From a virus: 23,757 bases of DNA. The number at the start of each line of letters is the position of its first letter. Position 1 is the first letter of the stretch. Under the pieces are notes generated by a model. It worked only from the letters and a program-made list of their open reading frames with translations, ran no database searches and was not told the origin of the DNA. Below are positions 8,920 to 17,373 of the stretch, piece after piece. The translations under genes were made by a program, and so were the position numbers. The stretch spans positions 1 to 23,757 of the IMG/VR virus record IMGVR_UViG_3300033142_000027; one strand, 5' to 3'.

Positions 8920-9134
8920 TAGAAGTTTATATTATATTCTACAGATATTGGTAGGGTATTTAAAAACTCTTTCCACACAAAAACTTTTTCGTCTTTCTGT
9001 ACCCAGATTCTAAAAGATTCTTTTTGTGCTTGTATAAGGTGTATGGTGTGAGAACCTCCTAAGACCTCTTGTCCTTTAATGTAGTGCATTCCTGTTTTGT
9101 AGTCTGCACCAACTGATATTTTTCTAATGTCCAT
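8919..9134 (-). CDS. Conserved small hypothetical phage protein
   Basis: The product is 71 aa with no signal peptide or membrane segment. It starts MDIRKISVGADYKTGMHYIK and alternates beta-type stretches (HTIHLIQ, FRIWVQ, KVFVWKEF). I recall similar short proteins in other Bacteroidota phages but do not know a function. It is the first gene of the overlapping packaging cluster, 19 bases after the large fibre stop. Its ATG has the leader ATTAAATAAAATG. Tight coupling with the GroES-like gene (TAATG overlap) suggests a role in head assembly or packaging, but nothing in the sequence proves it. Confidence 0.65.
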   Translation of the reverse strand: MDIRKISVGADYKTGMHYIKGQEVLGGSHTIHLIQAQKESFRIWVQKDEKVFVWKEFLNTLPISVEYNINF

Positions 9135-9153
9135 TTCATTTTATTTAATTATT

Positions 9154-12039
9154 TTATACTACATATAGCCTCTCCAATTCAATATCAATCTGTCCTGAGA
9201 ACTTAAATAAAGAAGTTGCAGTTGTCGTTACAGCCATCATAATAGCCTCATCTTGTCCTAATCTCTTATCTGATGTAGGTATTCCTGATAAATCCATTTG
9301 ACAACAATTCATATCATTATATAAACCAGCTGTTTGTATAAGAGTACAACTACCCATTAATGTCCATGTTACAACATCTGCTTCATTATTACATATGGCT
9401 CTTTTATAAAGATTTACAGTTAGATTTTTTATATCCATAGCTAACCGTACATTAACCGTACACAACTCATAAAACTCATTAGATGTACATGGGCCATTTG
9501 ATCCAGGTGAAGCCCACAAGATTGAGTTCATAATTCTTCCTCCATTGCTTGGATTAGTTATTGTAGGATCAAAAATATTATAACCTATCAAATCGTTAGA
9601 CATTATTGTGTTAGGAGGAAGAGGGGCTGTAGGATCGCAAGGATCTTCGAAAAGCCAAAAGTCTTTGTTTGGATCTTGTTTTGTTAGACCAGCATTAGGA
9701 CTATAAAACTTTCTACTTCTAAAAATAGTATTATTTCCACTACCACCACCAGAAGCTGCGATAGTAACTGAACCAGTGCTTTGATTTATATTAATTCCAG
9801 CACCAGCAACAATTTCTGTTACACCAGTGTTGGTGATTGTAAGAGTATCAACATTACTTGTTGTGGTTTGTATACCAGTTCCTCCTAAGACATCAAGTTT
9901 ATCCTGATCACTAATAGTTTGAGTTGGGCCTCCATCAGCTGTAACATCAAAAGATGTCATACCACCACCACCGCCACCAGAAGATGCGATAGTTATTTCA
10001 TTAGAACCATTGTCTGTTAAGGTAATATTAGCACCAGCTACTAATTTTACTATATCAGTATTAGCTGGATTACTTTGTAGATAAGTCATATCTACATTAG
10101 AACCGTTTTGTGCACTGGTAAATGTTGCAGATCCACCTACTGTTCCGTTAGAAGCAGCGGTAATCTGTCCTTGAGCATTTACTGTGATATCAGCATTTGT
10201 GTAAGCCCCAGCCACTACCCCTGTATTAGCTAAAGTATAAGTAACAGTATCTACCGCTGTAACAGCAGATGTTAATCCTGTTCCAGCTAAGAAGAAAACA
10301 CTATCACCATCAGTAACACCTTGGGTTGCTCCAGCACCATCTTCTATCTTAAATGAACTCATAGATCCACCACCACCAGTAGCGTCAAGTGTTATTGAAC
10401 TTCCAGTATCAGTAATGGTAATATTAGTACCAGCAATAATCTGAACATTATCTATTGTGCCATCACTACCTATTAAACTTAGGGTTGAATTGTTTCCGTT
10501 CTGTTGTGATGATAAATCATATGTTGTGTCTGTTGGAGTAGCTCCACTACTAATAGCAGATACATGGCCATACTGATCAACTGTAACGGTTGCATAAGTA
10601 AATTGTCCAGCTGGGCCTGTACCAAGAGCGTGGTGTATCTCTACGGTATCTACCGCCATTGCCTTAGTGTAAATAGGATTGTTACCTACTTGACCTGTAA
10701 AAGTAAGTATATCATTATTTACTATTGGTAGGTTAGCACCACTATCAGCTCTTACATCAAAAGTACTCATTCCTCCAGGTGCATTCACCCATGTTATAGA
10801 GTTACCATTTGATTGTAGTATTTGACCAGCAGCTCCTGTTCCATTGTTAGCTACTATGAATCCAGGAGTCATAGAAGGTGCGGTTATATTTGCTGCACCT
10901 GTTAATATGATATTATTATTTGAGGTATTACCAACAGTTAAGGTATCATCTAAATCACAACACTTTAGAGAAGGTGTAGTCCACTCAACTCCTGTTGCTG
11001 TTGCTGTTAAATAATCACCCACATTACCTACTGATGCATTTGCACTAATTGTAGTGTTCGTTCCTAAAACTAAACTTCCTGATAAATCAATAAGACCTGT
11101 TAGATTAATATCTTGTACAGCTGTATTACCAGCATCTAAAACCTCTTGAAGTGTCGATGCTCCTGTATTATTTATCCAAGCAACTCCAGCTCCAGTTGAG
11201 CTAAGGATTTGACCAGCAACTCCAACTAATCCGTTGTTGTCTTCTATTGGCCCATCAACATCTAAAGTTCCAGAGAAAGTATTTGTTCCACTCCATGTAT
11301 TTGCACCTGAAGATTGGATTAATGCATTAGCATCAAAGGTTGTGCTACTCGGCCCTTCAAAGTTAATGCCTACACCTATAGCGGTATTACCAGCTGTTAA
11401 AGTTCCCTGAATAGTACAGCAATTTGCTAAGGCTGGATCAGCCCAAACTATTTGTGCACCATCCCAAGTTAATACTTGACCAGGAGCACCGAATGTTCCT
11501 GTAGCATCATCAATAGTAGTACCTGGTGCTATATTAATAGAACCTGATCCATCAATAACAAGATCAGTTCCGTTTGTCATTGAAAGAGTTTGGTTTGCAC
11601 CTGACATTAATATACTTCCAGTAGTCAGTATATCTGTTCCGCCAGTTGTGTTACCAACTGCAAGTGTATCTTTTAATGAACAACAATTTGCCGCAGCTGG
11701 TGATGTCCAAGTAGCACATGCTCCTATACCTTGTGATGTTAAAACATCGCCAGGAGCACCAACGCTACCAGATAAAAATATTTGACATAAGTCAAGGTAG
11801 CCGACTCCAGGGCCACCAAACAATTCAATATGACCAGTTAAGTTAATATCTTGTGTGGCAGCATTACCTGTATCCAACACAGACTGCAATCCTTGAAGAA
11901 GACCACCGCCACCCCCAGCGATATCACTAACTAAAAAAGTGACCGTCTTATTATCGTCACTTACATCAGTTCCAACTATGTAGTCATCCATTGCTGGAGT
12001 GACCGTAGGGTATACCGTAGTATTCTCAATTTTTGCCAT
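9154..12039 (-). CDS. Large repeat-rich tail fibre / adhesin-like virion protein
   Basis: The 961-aa product is rich in Gly, Thr, Asn and Ser, as in trimeric beta-structured fibres. Residues 1-42 (DDYIVGTDVSDDNKTVTFLV) look like a virion-anchoring N-terminus. Residues 50-420 hold about five units of 65-90 aa that begin LQSVLDTGN, LQEVLDAGN or CC-x5-L-x2-GN and end GxxGQ(V/I)L; vicinal Cys pairs recur at 119-120, 207-208 and 360-361. Residues 424, 560 and 694 start a second repeat, M(S/T)(S/T)F-x9-G with TVDQYGHVSA-like ends, shared with the 692-aa fibre. Residues 770-961 form a non-repetitive Cys-bearing domain that may be the tip. The start overlaps the upstream coiled-coil gene as TAATG. 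Host binding is inferred. Confidence 0.8.
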   Translation of the reverse strand: MAKIENTTVYPTVTPAMDDYIVGTDVSDDNKTVTFLVSDIAGGGGGLLQGLQSVLDTGNAATQDINLTGHIELFGGPGVGYLDLCQIFLSGSVGAPGDVLTSQGIGACATWTSPAAANCCSLKDTLAVGNTTGGTDILTTGSILMSGANQTLSMTNGTDLVIDGSGSINIAPGTTIDDATGTFGAPGQVLTWDGAQIVWADPALANCCTIQGTLTAGNTAIGVGINFEGPSSTTFDANALIQSSGANTWSGTNTFSGTLDVDGPIEDNNGLVGVAGQILSSTGAGVAWINNTGASTLQEVLDAGNTAVQDINLTGLIDLSGSLVLGTNTTISANASVGNVGDYLTATATGVEWTTPSLKCCDLDDTLTVGNTSNNNIILTGAANITAPSMTPGFIVANNGTGAAGQILQSNGNSITWVNAPGGMSTFDVRADSGANLPIVNNDILTFTGQVGNNPIYTKAMAVDTVEIHHALGTGPAGQFTYATVTVDQYGHVSAISSGATPTDTTYDLSSQQNGNNSTLSLIGSDGTIDNVQIIAGTNITITDTGSSITLDATGGGGSMSSFKIEDGAGATQGVTDGDSVFFLAGTGLTSAVTAVDTVTYTLANTGVVAGAYTNADITVNAQGQITAASNGTVGGSATFTSAQNGSNVDMTYLQSNPANTDIVKLVAGANITLTDNGSNEITIASSGGGGGGMTSFDVTADGGPTQTISDQDKLDVLGGTGIQTTTSNVDTLTITNTGVTEIVAGAGININQSTGSVTIAASGGGSGNNTIFRSRKFYSPNAGLTKQDPNKDFWLFEDPCDPTAPLPPNTIMSNDLIGYNIFDPTITNPSNGGRIMNSILWASPGSNGPCTSNEFYELCTVNVRLAMDIKNLTVNLYKRAICNNEADVVTWTLMGSCTLIQTAGLYNDMNCCQMDLSGIPTSDKRLGQDEAIMMAVTTTATSLFKFSGQIDIELERLYVV

Positions 12040-12299
12040 TACTCAACTTTTTCTAATTCATTTTTTTCTTTTTCGGAAATTTCTCCAGTTTGAATATCGA
12101 TAACAGCGTCTTCACCATACTTCTCAGTTAGTCTATCTTCGACTAATTTGTAACTATCTTTTAGCTTCTTAACTTCTGCAAGAAGATGCTCTTTAGTTAG
12201 TTCAGTATCAGCGATCTTTAATTTAAGCTGATTAAAAGCGTTATTCATAGATTGAACTTCAACCAATTCTGCTTCCGTAATTTTTTTTGCTTCTGCCAT
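12039..12299 (-). CDS. Small coiled-coil protein, paralogue of the 82-aa protein at 15900
   Basis: The product is 86 aa, helical and charged, with a heptad-like pattern from about residue 10 to 62 and an acidic Lys/Glu tail. It aligns over its whole length with the 82-aa protein at 15900-16148: EL-x2-(V/L)QS(M/L)N-x2-FN, then EKYG(E/K)DA(V/I)I(D/N)-(I/L)-(Q/E)TG in both. Each copy begins a transcript that runs into fibre genes, so a role in fibre trimerisation, assembly or attachment is plausible. The leader is TTAAATAAAATG and a TATCTTTG promoter box lies 34 bases upstream. Its stop overlaps the large fibre start (TAATG). Confidence 0.7.
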   Translation of the reverse strand: MAEAKKITEAELVEVQSMNNAFNQLKLKIADTELTKEHLLAEVKKLKDSYKLVEDRLTEKYGEDAVIDIQTGEISEKEKNELEKVE

Positions 12300-12332
12300 T
12301 TTATTTAATTTTAGATTAATATTTAATAGTTA

Positions 12333-12340
12333 CAAAGATA
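12333..12340 (-). promoter_or_regulatory. Promoter -7 box TATCTTTG for the large-fibre operon
   Basis: The minus strand reads TATCTTTG, an exact TAnnTTTG match, in the only gap between the two fibre blocks and 34 bases before the ATG at 12299. The transcript could run through the packaging genes to the next promoter. No clear -33 TTG is visible. Confidence 0.65.
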
Positions 12341-12367
12341 GTAAAATATATTTTGTCGGTCTAACGA

Positions 12368-13057
12368 CTATCTCCCACTTTCAGCTGACTCAAGAATACC
12401 ATCCGCAAAGTTAAGTCTTACAGGATTACCTCTACAATCACACAGATCTATTGTTCCTGTAAATCCAACTGTACCAGTTATAAATCCAGCACCATTAGTT
12501 AACATATTAGTATTTATTGAGGAAATAGGAGCTTTCTGAACTCCACGACCTGGCTCGTCAAATATAAACTGACACTCTTTATTGGGTTGACCACTTGGTG
12601 CTGCAAGAATTACATTGTTATTTGAAAGGCCATAATCTACCTCTACACTTGCAGTTCCAGAAGTAGAACCTCCAGTTAGTCCAAGTAATGTTGTTACACC
12701 AGTTATAGTACCTACTCCATAACCAGCTCCATTTGTGAGTTGATTATTGTTTGTGATATAATTAGCATTAGTATCTCCTGTAAATCCTAAAGTACCCAGA
12801 GACATTGTTCTGGTAGTTACTGATAGAACAACACCATCTTTTGTGTCTAAAGAAGCTAATACATTTTGACCTGAATAGTTAAGGCTTGAGGTTGTACCAA
12901 TAACTGTGTTACCACTGCTTGTTACATAACCAGCTCCATTGATGAGCTGATTATTATCAGTGGGTATAGTAGTACTGGTAAACGCATTAAGTCCAAGGTT
13001 GTTTCCATTAATTTGAATATCTGGGACTTGTATGTCATCCTTAAATTGTATTGCCAT
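12368..13057 (-). CDS. Short tail fibre-like virion protein
   Basis: The 229-aa product shares the start MAIQF and the following 20 residues' pattern with the 692-aa fibre encoded just upstream, suggesting a common N-terminal anchor. The repeat NNQLxNGAGY(V/I)T, typical of phage fibre shafts, occurs at about 35-46, 104-113 and in variant form at 184-194. The C-terminus has a compact block, GTIDLCDCRGNPVRLNFADG (201-220), with a Cys-x-Cys pair. No membrane segment is present. It follows the 692-aa gene by 10 bases and is the last gene before the promoter at 12333. Receptor binding is an inference from composition and context. Confidence 0.75.
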   Translation of the reverse strand: MAIQFKDDIQVPDIQINGNNLGLNAFTSTTIPTDNNQLINGAGYVTSSGNTVIGTTSSLNYSGQNVLASLDTKDGVVLSVTTRTMSLGTLGFTGDTNANYITNNNQLTNGAGYGVGTITGVTTLLGLTGGSTSGTASVEVDYGLSNNNVILAAPSGQPNKECQFIFDEPGRGVQKAPISSINTNMLTNGAGFITGTVGFTGTIDLCDCRGNPVRLNFADGILESAESGR

Positions 13058-13067
13058 TTATATATGT

Positions 13068-15146
13068 TTATGATACCTTGGCTATCGTGTAGTTTAATGC
13101 ATTAGCACCTACAGAAGCTGCAACGGTAATTGTTACTTCATTTACCGATGGTCGTGTAATTCGTGCATAAACAGTATCATAATTTCCACTATTTAAGTAA
13201 ACTTCCACCTGTACATTTCTTGTGTTAAATCCATGATTTATAGTCCAAGATGCTGCACTACCAATAGTTCCGCTTTTATGGTTACCAGTAGAAACACATG
13301 ATTCAACTTCATCACAGAAGTTAGTTACTTGAGAAGCAGCTATTTGAATGCTTTGTGCTGACTTAGATGTTACCCTACCTTTAGAATCTGTAGTTATACT
13401 TAACGATTGACTCGCACTACCTACTGAACCTGAAGATCCTGTATTTGGTAAACTTACCGCACCAGATGAAACGCTAAGTCCACCAGCTGTTGGGAAGTTT
13501 GCGATACCTAATACTGTAGCTGTTGCTACATCAATGTTCTTGTTAATCTCTGTCCAATCACCAGCATTTACAGGGTTGTCTTGATTAGCAATAATCAAAT
13601 CACCAACTTCTAATTGAGGACTCCAGAATCCAGCTGGACTACCTGTACCAGCAACTGTTACTGCATAAGTAAATCCTTTCTTAATTGAAGTTCCTGTTGG
13701 TGCAGCTGTTGTTGCATCGTAACCACCTTGATAAATTAAAGCTCCTGATCCAGCAAAAGTTGTATCTACATAGTTCTTAGTTGCCGCATCTTGAGCAGCA
13801 GTAGGATCAGTAACATTAATAAGTTTTTTATTATTGATACTAAGGTTTGCTGAAGGTACAGCAAATTGGCTTAATGAAATCTTCTCACTTAAAATTCTTT
13901 TATTACCACTACCGTCCCAGAAAGCTAAGTAATCAGTTGATTGATTCCATGATGTTTCAATTGAAAGCTCATCTAAAGCTAAAGCAAAAGATACCTCATC
14001 ACCAGCAAGGCCTCGTGTTGCAATTCCATTATCACCAGTAAGTGTTAATGTATTACCATCACTTATTGTATTTGTTTGTCCACCATCCGCAGCAACTTCA
14101 AAAGAACTCATAGTTCCTGGTGCACTACCAGCAGTAATTGCTGTGACATGGCCAAATGCATTAACCGTAACAGAAGATGGATATGCACTTGTACCAGCGG
14201 TTACACCTGAGTTATCATGCTTTACAGTAACTGTATCTGGAGAACTAACTACTGTTGATATTGGAGCAGTTCCAGCAATTGTAACTGTATTACCATCACT
14301 AACAGTTTCTGTTGTTCCAGAATCCGCAGCTAAATCCCAAGAAGTCATTGTACCAGCACCACCAGCTGTAGCGGCAGTTACCCTACCGTATTGGTCAACT
14401 GTAATGTTAGCCGATGTATATGAACCAGCTGAAACACCTGAATTTGTTAAATTAACATCTAAAGTGTTAGCTGTAGAAGCGTCAAAAGAAAGAGTACCTG
14501 TTGAACTTAAAAACTCTACCGTAGCCGCTGAAGCAACAGTAAATGTATTACTACCATCACTAACCTCCCAGCCATTATATCCAGCTGGAACACTTGCCCA
14601 AGTACCGTCTTGTCTTAAGAACTGACCAGAACTACCACCAGTTAGGTTAAAGGTTATTGTACCACCTGAACCAGTTAAAGGAGAATTTCCTACAGCAAAT
14701 GCTGCAATGTTAGAAGTAAATCCAACACTTGTAATTCCAGAATTGTTAGTGAATGGCAAGTCACTAACATTACCAAAGTTTACGACAGAAGATCCATCGC
14801 TATACAGAATATCCGCAGATGCTGGTATAGCTGTTCCTTGTGCGTCAGTAGCTTTTAAAACAACATTGTTTGAAGTGTCATAAGCTACAGAAACTGTAGC
14901 AACACCAGCACTTGTATTTACTTTAATACCAGAACCAGCTGATACTCCAGTAACAGAACCTTGTCCATCTAATTCTACCCATTGATTGTTAACACCATCG
15001 TAGTACTTAATAGTACCAGCGTTAGAGTCATAAACTATTTGACCACCACCGAGATTTGATGATGGTGTACCTGTTGAACTTTGTAATAGAACATTTGATA
15101 TCTCTGTTCCGTTAAAATCAATTCCTTCTAAAAACTGTATTGCCAT
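13068..15146 (-). CDS. Tail fibre protein
   Basis: The 692-aa product starts MAIQFLEGIDFNGTEISNVL, an anchor-like N-terminus shared with the 229-aa fibre. Beta-rich repeats dominate residues 60-400: ITVDQYGRVTAATAG (247-261) and VTVNAFGHVTAITAG (326-340), and the blocks MTSWDLAADSG (267) and MSSFEVAADGG (346) with SDGNTxT. Residues 438-462 carry NNKKLINVTDPTAAQDAATK followed by NYVDT, a very common phage tail fibre motif. The C-terminus (634-692), SWTINHGFNTRNVQVEVYLN onward, resembles the last domain of the 244-aa neighbour and is a candidate tip. The repeats are shared with the 961-aa fibre, which fits duplication or recombination between fibre genes. Confidence 0.85.
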   Translation of the reverse strand: MAIQFLEGIDFNGTEISNVLLQSSTGTPSSNLGGGQIVYDSNAGTIKYYDGVNNQWVELDGQGSVTGVSAGSGIKVNTSAGVATVSVAYDTSNNVVLKATDAQGTAIPASADILYSDGSSVVNFGNVSDLPFTNNSGITSVGFTSNIAAFAVGNSPLTGSGGTITFNLTGGSSGQFLRQDGTWASVPAGYNGWEVSDGSNTFTVASAATVEFLSSTGTLSFDASTANTLDVNLTNSGVSAGSYTSANITVDQYGRVTAATAGGAGTMTSWDLAADSGTTETVSDGNTVTIAGTAPISTVVSSPDTVTVKHDNSGVTAGTSAYPSSVTVNAFGHVTAITAGSAPGTMSSFEVAADGGQTNTISDGNTLTLTGDNGIATRGLAGDEVSFALALDELSIETSWNQSTDYLAFWDGSGNKRILSEKISLSQFAVPSANLSINNKKLINVTDPTAAQDAATKNYVDTTFAGSGALIYQGGYDATTAAPTGTSIKKGFTYAVTVAGTGSPAGFWSPQLEVGDLIIANQDNPVNAGDWTEINKNIDVATATVLGIANFPTAGGLSVSSGAVSLPNTGSSGSVGSASQSLSITTDSKGRVTSKSAQSIQIAASQVTNFCDEVESCVSTGNHKSGTIGSAASWTINHGFNTRNVQVEVYLNSGNYDTVYARITRPSVNEVTITVAASVGANALNYTIAKVS

Positions 15147-15158
15147 AATTGTTATTCT

Positions 15159-15893
15159 TTAGTTACAAAACGCTTCTCCTGAAAAAGGTGCGTTAAATGT
15201 TATTGTTAATTTATTTTTATCTATATAATCTACTCTTCCGTACACTTGCTCCTTAAATGAGTTAACCACACTTACTGATGGATACTTATTTAAGTTGTGA
15301 TTTACAACCCATACTAACTGTGGTGTTCCTTGTGAAAAATTAAAGGTTTTGTCACCACCTATTGCAGTAGGATTCCAATTCAACAAAGATATGAAATATT
15401 CTTCACCAGCTACAAGCGATCCTTGAGACGCTTGATGAGTTAAAGATATATTATAAAAATCCGTTTCTATAGGATCTGGAGTTGCATTACTCCACATATA
15501 TACTCCGAATTTACTTATGTCTTTTGTGTTAGAAATAAAAACACGAGAGTCAATTAGTTTAGTATAAAAATCAGAAATATCAATTGGATTATTACCCATT
15601 GCCAAATACTGTAAGGAATAGTTACTTAACATGAACTGAAGGTTCGCATTAAAAGAAACTTGTGTTCCTTGATTTGGATTAAAAGAAATTGTTCCTTTCT
15701 CTCTGGGCATAGTTGGCTGAACAAATTGAAATTTATATCTCAATGTTTGCGAATCTACTGCTGAGGTAAGATTGATAAATTCAATCACCTCTTCAACCGT
15801 AAAGTTTTTAGTAGCATCAGTACCTTGCTTAGTACCTATCCACTTGTCTCCCAGTTGAACATTAGACGCTATTGGATAACTTTCAATTCTCAT
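15159..15893 (-). CDS. Fibre-associated or receptor-binding virion protein
   Basis: The 244-aa product starts with a motif like the large fibre N-terminus: LGDKWIGTKQGTDATKNFTV (15-34), here followed by EEVIEFI. The middle is beta-rich without repeats. The C-terminus (195-244) carries WVVNHNLNKYPSVSVVNSFK and ends in ITFNAPFSGEAFCN. This strand-rich block, with the HN-L-x-K-x-PSV pattern, is common at the ends of phage fibre and baseplate proteins. It follows the coiled-coil gene by six bases and precedes the 692-aa fibre by 12, so the three are probably expressed together. Receptor binding or fibre attachment is the best guess. Confidence 0.7.
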   Translation of the reverse strand: MRIESYPIASNVQLGDKWIGTKQGTDATKNFTVEEVIEFINLTSAVDSQTLRYKFQFVQPTMPREKGTISFNPNQGTQVSFNANLQFMLSNYSLQYLAMGNNPIDISDFYTKLIDSRVFISNTKDISKFGVYMWSNATPDPIETDFYNISLTHQASQGSLVAGEEYFISLLNWNPTAIGGDKTFNFSQGTPQLVWVVNHNLNKYPSVSVVNSFKEQVYGRVDYIDKNKLTITFNAPFSGEAFCN

Positions 15894-15899
15894 GTTCTT

Positions 15900-16148
15900 T
15901 TACTTTTCTACCTTGAGTTCTTCTTTCTCTTTTATAACACCTGTCTCTAAATTGATTATAGCATCCTTGCCATACTTCTCTCCGAGATCAGTTTCTAAAG
16001 CCTGAAACTCTGCTTTAATTCTTTCTACCTTCAAACACAATCCATGTTTTTGTAATGTAAGATCTCCTAATTGAGACTTAACAGTATTAAACTCTGTGTT
16101 TAAAGATTGGAGCTTTGTAAGCTCTTGTTCACTTAATTTTTTTTCCAT
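15900..16148 (-). CDS. Small coiled-coil protein, paralogue of the 86-aa protein at 12039
   Basis: The product is 82 aa, highly charged and helical, with heptad-like hydrophobic spacing between residues 5 and 55. It resembles the 86-aa protein at 12039-12299: LQSLNTEFNTVK versus VQSMNNAFNQLK near the start, and EKYGKDAIINLETG versus EKYGEDAVIDIQTG near the end. It is the first gene after a promoter box and sits just before a fibre block, as its paralogue does. A fibre-linked structural or assembly role is inferred; a chaperone for trimeric fibres is an alternative. Confidence 0.7.
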   Translation of the reverse strand: MEKKLSEQELTKLQSLNTEFNTVKSQLGDLTLQKHGLCLKVERIKAEFQALETDLGEKYGKDAIINLETGVIKEKEELKVEK

Positions 16149-16171
16149 TATAGTAAATTTAATTATTTACG

Positions 16172-16179
16172 CAAAGATA
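16172..16179 (-). promoter_or_regulatory. Promoter -7 box TATCTTTG for the fibre operon
   Basis: The minus strand reads TATCTTTG 24 bases before the ATG at 16148, in the gap between the 44-aa gene and the coiled-coil gene. It would drive the coiled-coil, 244-aa, 692-aa and 229-aa genes. The -33 region contains no exact TTG. Confidence 0.65.
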
Positions 16180-16200
16180 ATAAAAGTTATCGAACCTCTT

Positions 16201-16335
16201 TTACTTTCCTTGCCCCCTATATTTTTTAGAATAGTTCTTGCTTGACTTAAGAGAACTGGTTTTAGATTTGCTATGTACCCCTGGTCTTTTTTTCTTAGAT
16301 GAAGACCTATATACAAACGCTACTGATTTAGCCAT
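16201..16335 (-). CDS. Small basic protein (44 aa)
   Basis: The ATG at 16335 opens a 44-codon frame ending at a TAA at 16201-16203. The product starts MAKSVAFVYRSSSKKKRPGV and ends NYSKKYRGQGK; it is rich in Lys, Ser and Arg and has no acidic residue. I recall close relatives in other Bacteroidota phage genomes, especially the RPGVH and KYRGQG motifs, but no known function. The leader ATAAAATG fits the local start pattern and the gene fills the gap between the holin and the fibre operon promoter. Nucleic acid binding or a minor virion role is possible. Confidence 0.7.
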   Translation of the reverse strand: MAKSVAFVYRSSSKKKRPGVHSKSKTSSLKSSKNYSKKYRGQGK

Positions 16336-16336
16336 T

Positions 16337-16729
16337 TTATTTTTTTATTTTTTCAAATGTTCTTCCACCGAAATAAGATCCAATAACAACCATCAAGATT
16401 ACTTCTAAAAGTGAAGTCCACTTTTCTTCTACATTAAATGAAATCGTTCCAGCGTCAATGAATATTAGGAGAACTGTACACAACACTAAGAATATTAAGA
16501 CCATAGGCCTAACATTCTTACTGAGCCACGAATCGGATTTCAAATCGTAGCCCCAACGCTCAGTTACATTTCTTTGCATCTCTGCTTCAGCTTCGATAAA
16601 AAGTTTTTGCATTTCCATTTCAAAGGCTGCTTTTTCTTCCTTTGTTTGAATAAACTTATCTGCAATGTTAGCTACCTTATCAGCTACATTTAATGCACCC
16701 TTACCAAATATCTTAGTCCATATACTCAT
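16337..16729 (-). CDS. Holin of the 3TM family type
   Basis: The 130-aa product has an amphipathic N-terminal half (residues 1-58, rich in Glu and Lys) and two clear membrane segments, about 74-92 (PMVLIFLVLCTVLLIFI) and 104-122 (TSLLEVILMVVIGSYFGG), then a short basic end. WLSKNVRPMVL before the first segment is the hallmark I associate with the Phage_holin_3TM family. Holins open the inner membrane so that the amidase at 17357 can reach peptidoglycan. The start overlaps the stop of the 84-aa gene by one base. Only two hydrophobic segments are obvious; the family's third may be the amphipathic N-terminus. Confidence 0.75.
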   Translation of the reverse strand: MSIWTKIFGKGALNVADKVANIADKFIQTKEEKAAFEMEMQKLFIEAEAEMQRNVTERWGYDLKSDSWLSKNVRPMVLIFLVLCTVLLIFIDAGTISFNVEEKWTSLLEVILMVVIGSYFGGRTFEKIKK

Positions 16730-16983
16730 TATCTTCTTGATTTTTTACCTACACATTTCCATCTCTTACGAGATAAATTATTAGGAGTGTTAGGATCATT
16801 TCTTTTCCCAATAGGTAATCCCATTTTTATTCCATAACTTCTTGCACAATATGAATCACCTTTAGAAGTACCAGGCTTTACTCTTGGGCCTCCGCCTTTA
16901 GCCTTACCAGCTTGTCCGTAACTAACCTTCTTACCACTTGCGGTAATTTTTACTTTTGCTTTTCCTTTTCTTGGTGTTGCCAT
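16729..16983 (-). CDS. Small basic Cys-containing protein (DUF6321-like)
   Basis: The 84-aa product is strongly basic: the first 40 residues are Lys, Gly and Ala rich (AKVKITASGKKVSYGQAGKA), followed by GDSYCARSYGIKMGLPIGKR and the end LSRKRWKCVGKK. Two Cys, at about 46 and 77, flank the conserved block. From memory this matches a family of uncharacterised proteins (DUF6321) in marine phages and bacteria; the exact name is uncertain. It is next to the 75-aa basic gene with a one-base gap and overlaps the holin start. DNA binding is plausible from charge but unproven. Confidence 0.7.
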   Translation of the reverse strand: MATPRKGKAKVKITASGKKVSYGQAGKAKGGGPRVKPGTSKGDSYCARSYGIKMGLPIGKRNDPNTPNNLSRKRWKCVGKKSRR

Positions 16984-16984
16984 A

Positions 16985-17212
16985 TTATACTCCTTTTACA
17001 TTTTTAACAAATTGTTTTCCTTTAGATCCTTCTTTCTTTTTCTTTCTTGCGGTTGCAGAAAGTTTACTTTTAGATAATCGTCTTGCTTTTGCTAATGGTA
17101 AACAACGATCAGGATTCTTTTTGTTTTTAGATGTACCACATGGCCCTTTTATTTTACCATCAGTTCCAATACGAACCCACTTCTCTTCTCTCCATTTTTT
17201 TAACTCCCCCAT
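16985..17212 (-). CDS. Small basic Cys-containing protein (DUF5872-like)
   Basis: The 75-aa product begins MGELKKWREEKWVRIGTDGK, continues IKGPCGTSKNKKNPDRCLPL and ends in a Lys-rich tail with TARKKKKEGSKGKQFVKNVK. The pattern CGTSK-x-KKNPDRCLP-x-AKA is what I recall for the uncharacterised family DUF5872, found in phages and environmental bacteria. Its two Cys are 11 residues apart. The ATG overlaps the stop of the 53-aa gene as TAATG. It forms a run of three consecutive basic Cys proteins with the genes on either side. Function unknown. Confidence 0.75.
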   Translation of the reverse strand: MGELKKWREEKWVRIGTDGKIKGPCGTSKNKKNPDRCLPLAKARRLSKSKLSATARKKKKEGSKGKQFVKNVKGV

Positions 17213-17373
17213 TACTTTTTCTTTTTACCTTTTGCGTAATTAGGATCTTTACAATACTTAGATGCTGCCATGTTAGCATATGCACTTGGGTATTTATCAA
17301 ATGTTCTTTTTGCCCAAGCTATTCCAGCTGGACAAATTTTATTTCCTTTTTTCTTTTTAGTTCTTCCAGCCAT
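17212..17373 (-). CDS. Small basic Cys-containing protein (53 aa)
   Basis: The ATG at 17373 opens a 53-codon frame ending at a TAA at 17212-17214 that overlaps the next ATG. The product starts MAGRTKKKKGNKICPAGIAW, continues AKRTFDKYPSAYANMAASKY and ends with Cys then DPNYAKGKKKK. The central block, with Cys at 14 and 41 and the WAKRTF-x-YPSAYAN motif, is recognisable as a conserved phage small-protein family, without known function. It lies just after the amidase gene (17-base overlap of the two frames) and fills what would otherwise be an empty gap. Lys tracts at both ends suggest nucleic acid binding. Confidence 0.72.
   Translation of the reverse strand: MAGRTKKKKGNKICPAGIAWAKRTFDKYPSAYANMAASKYCKDPNYAKGKKKK

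Noticed and set aside
14143-14625. 160-aa plus-strand open frame
   Set aside because: It is antisense to the 692-aa fibre and mirrors its repeat composition; no start signal or plausible protein features.
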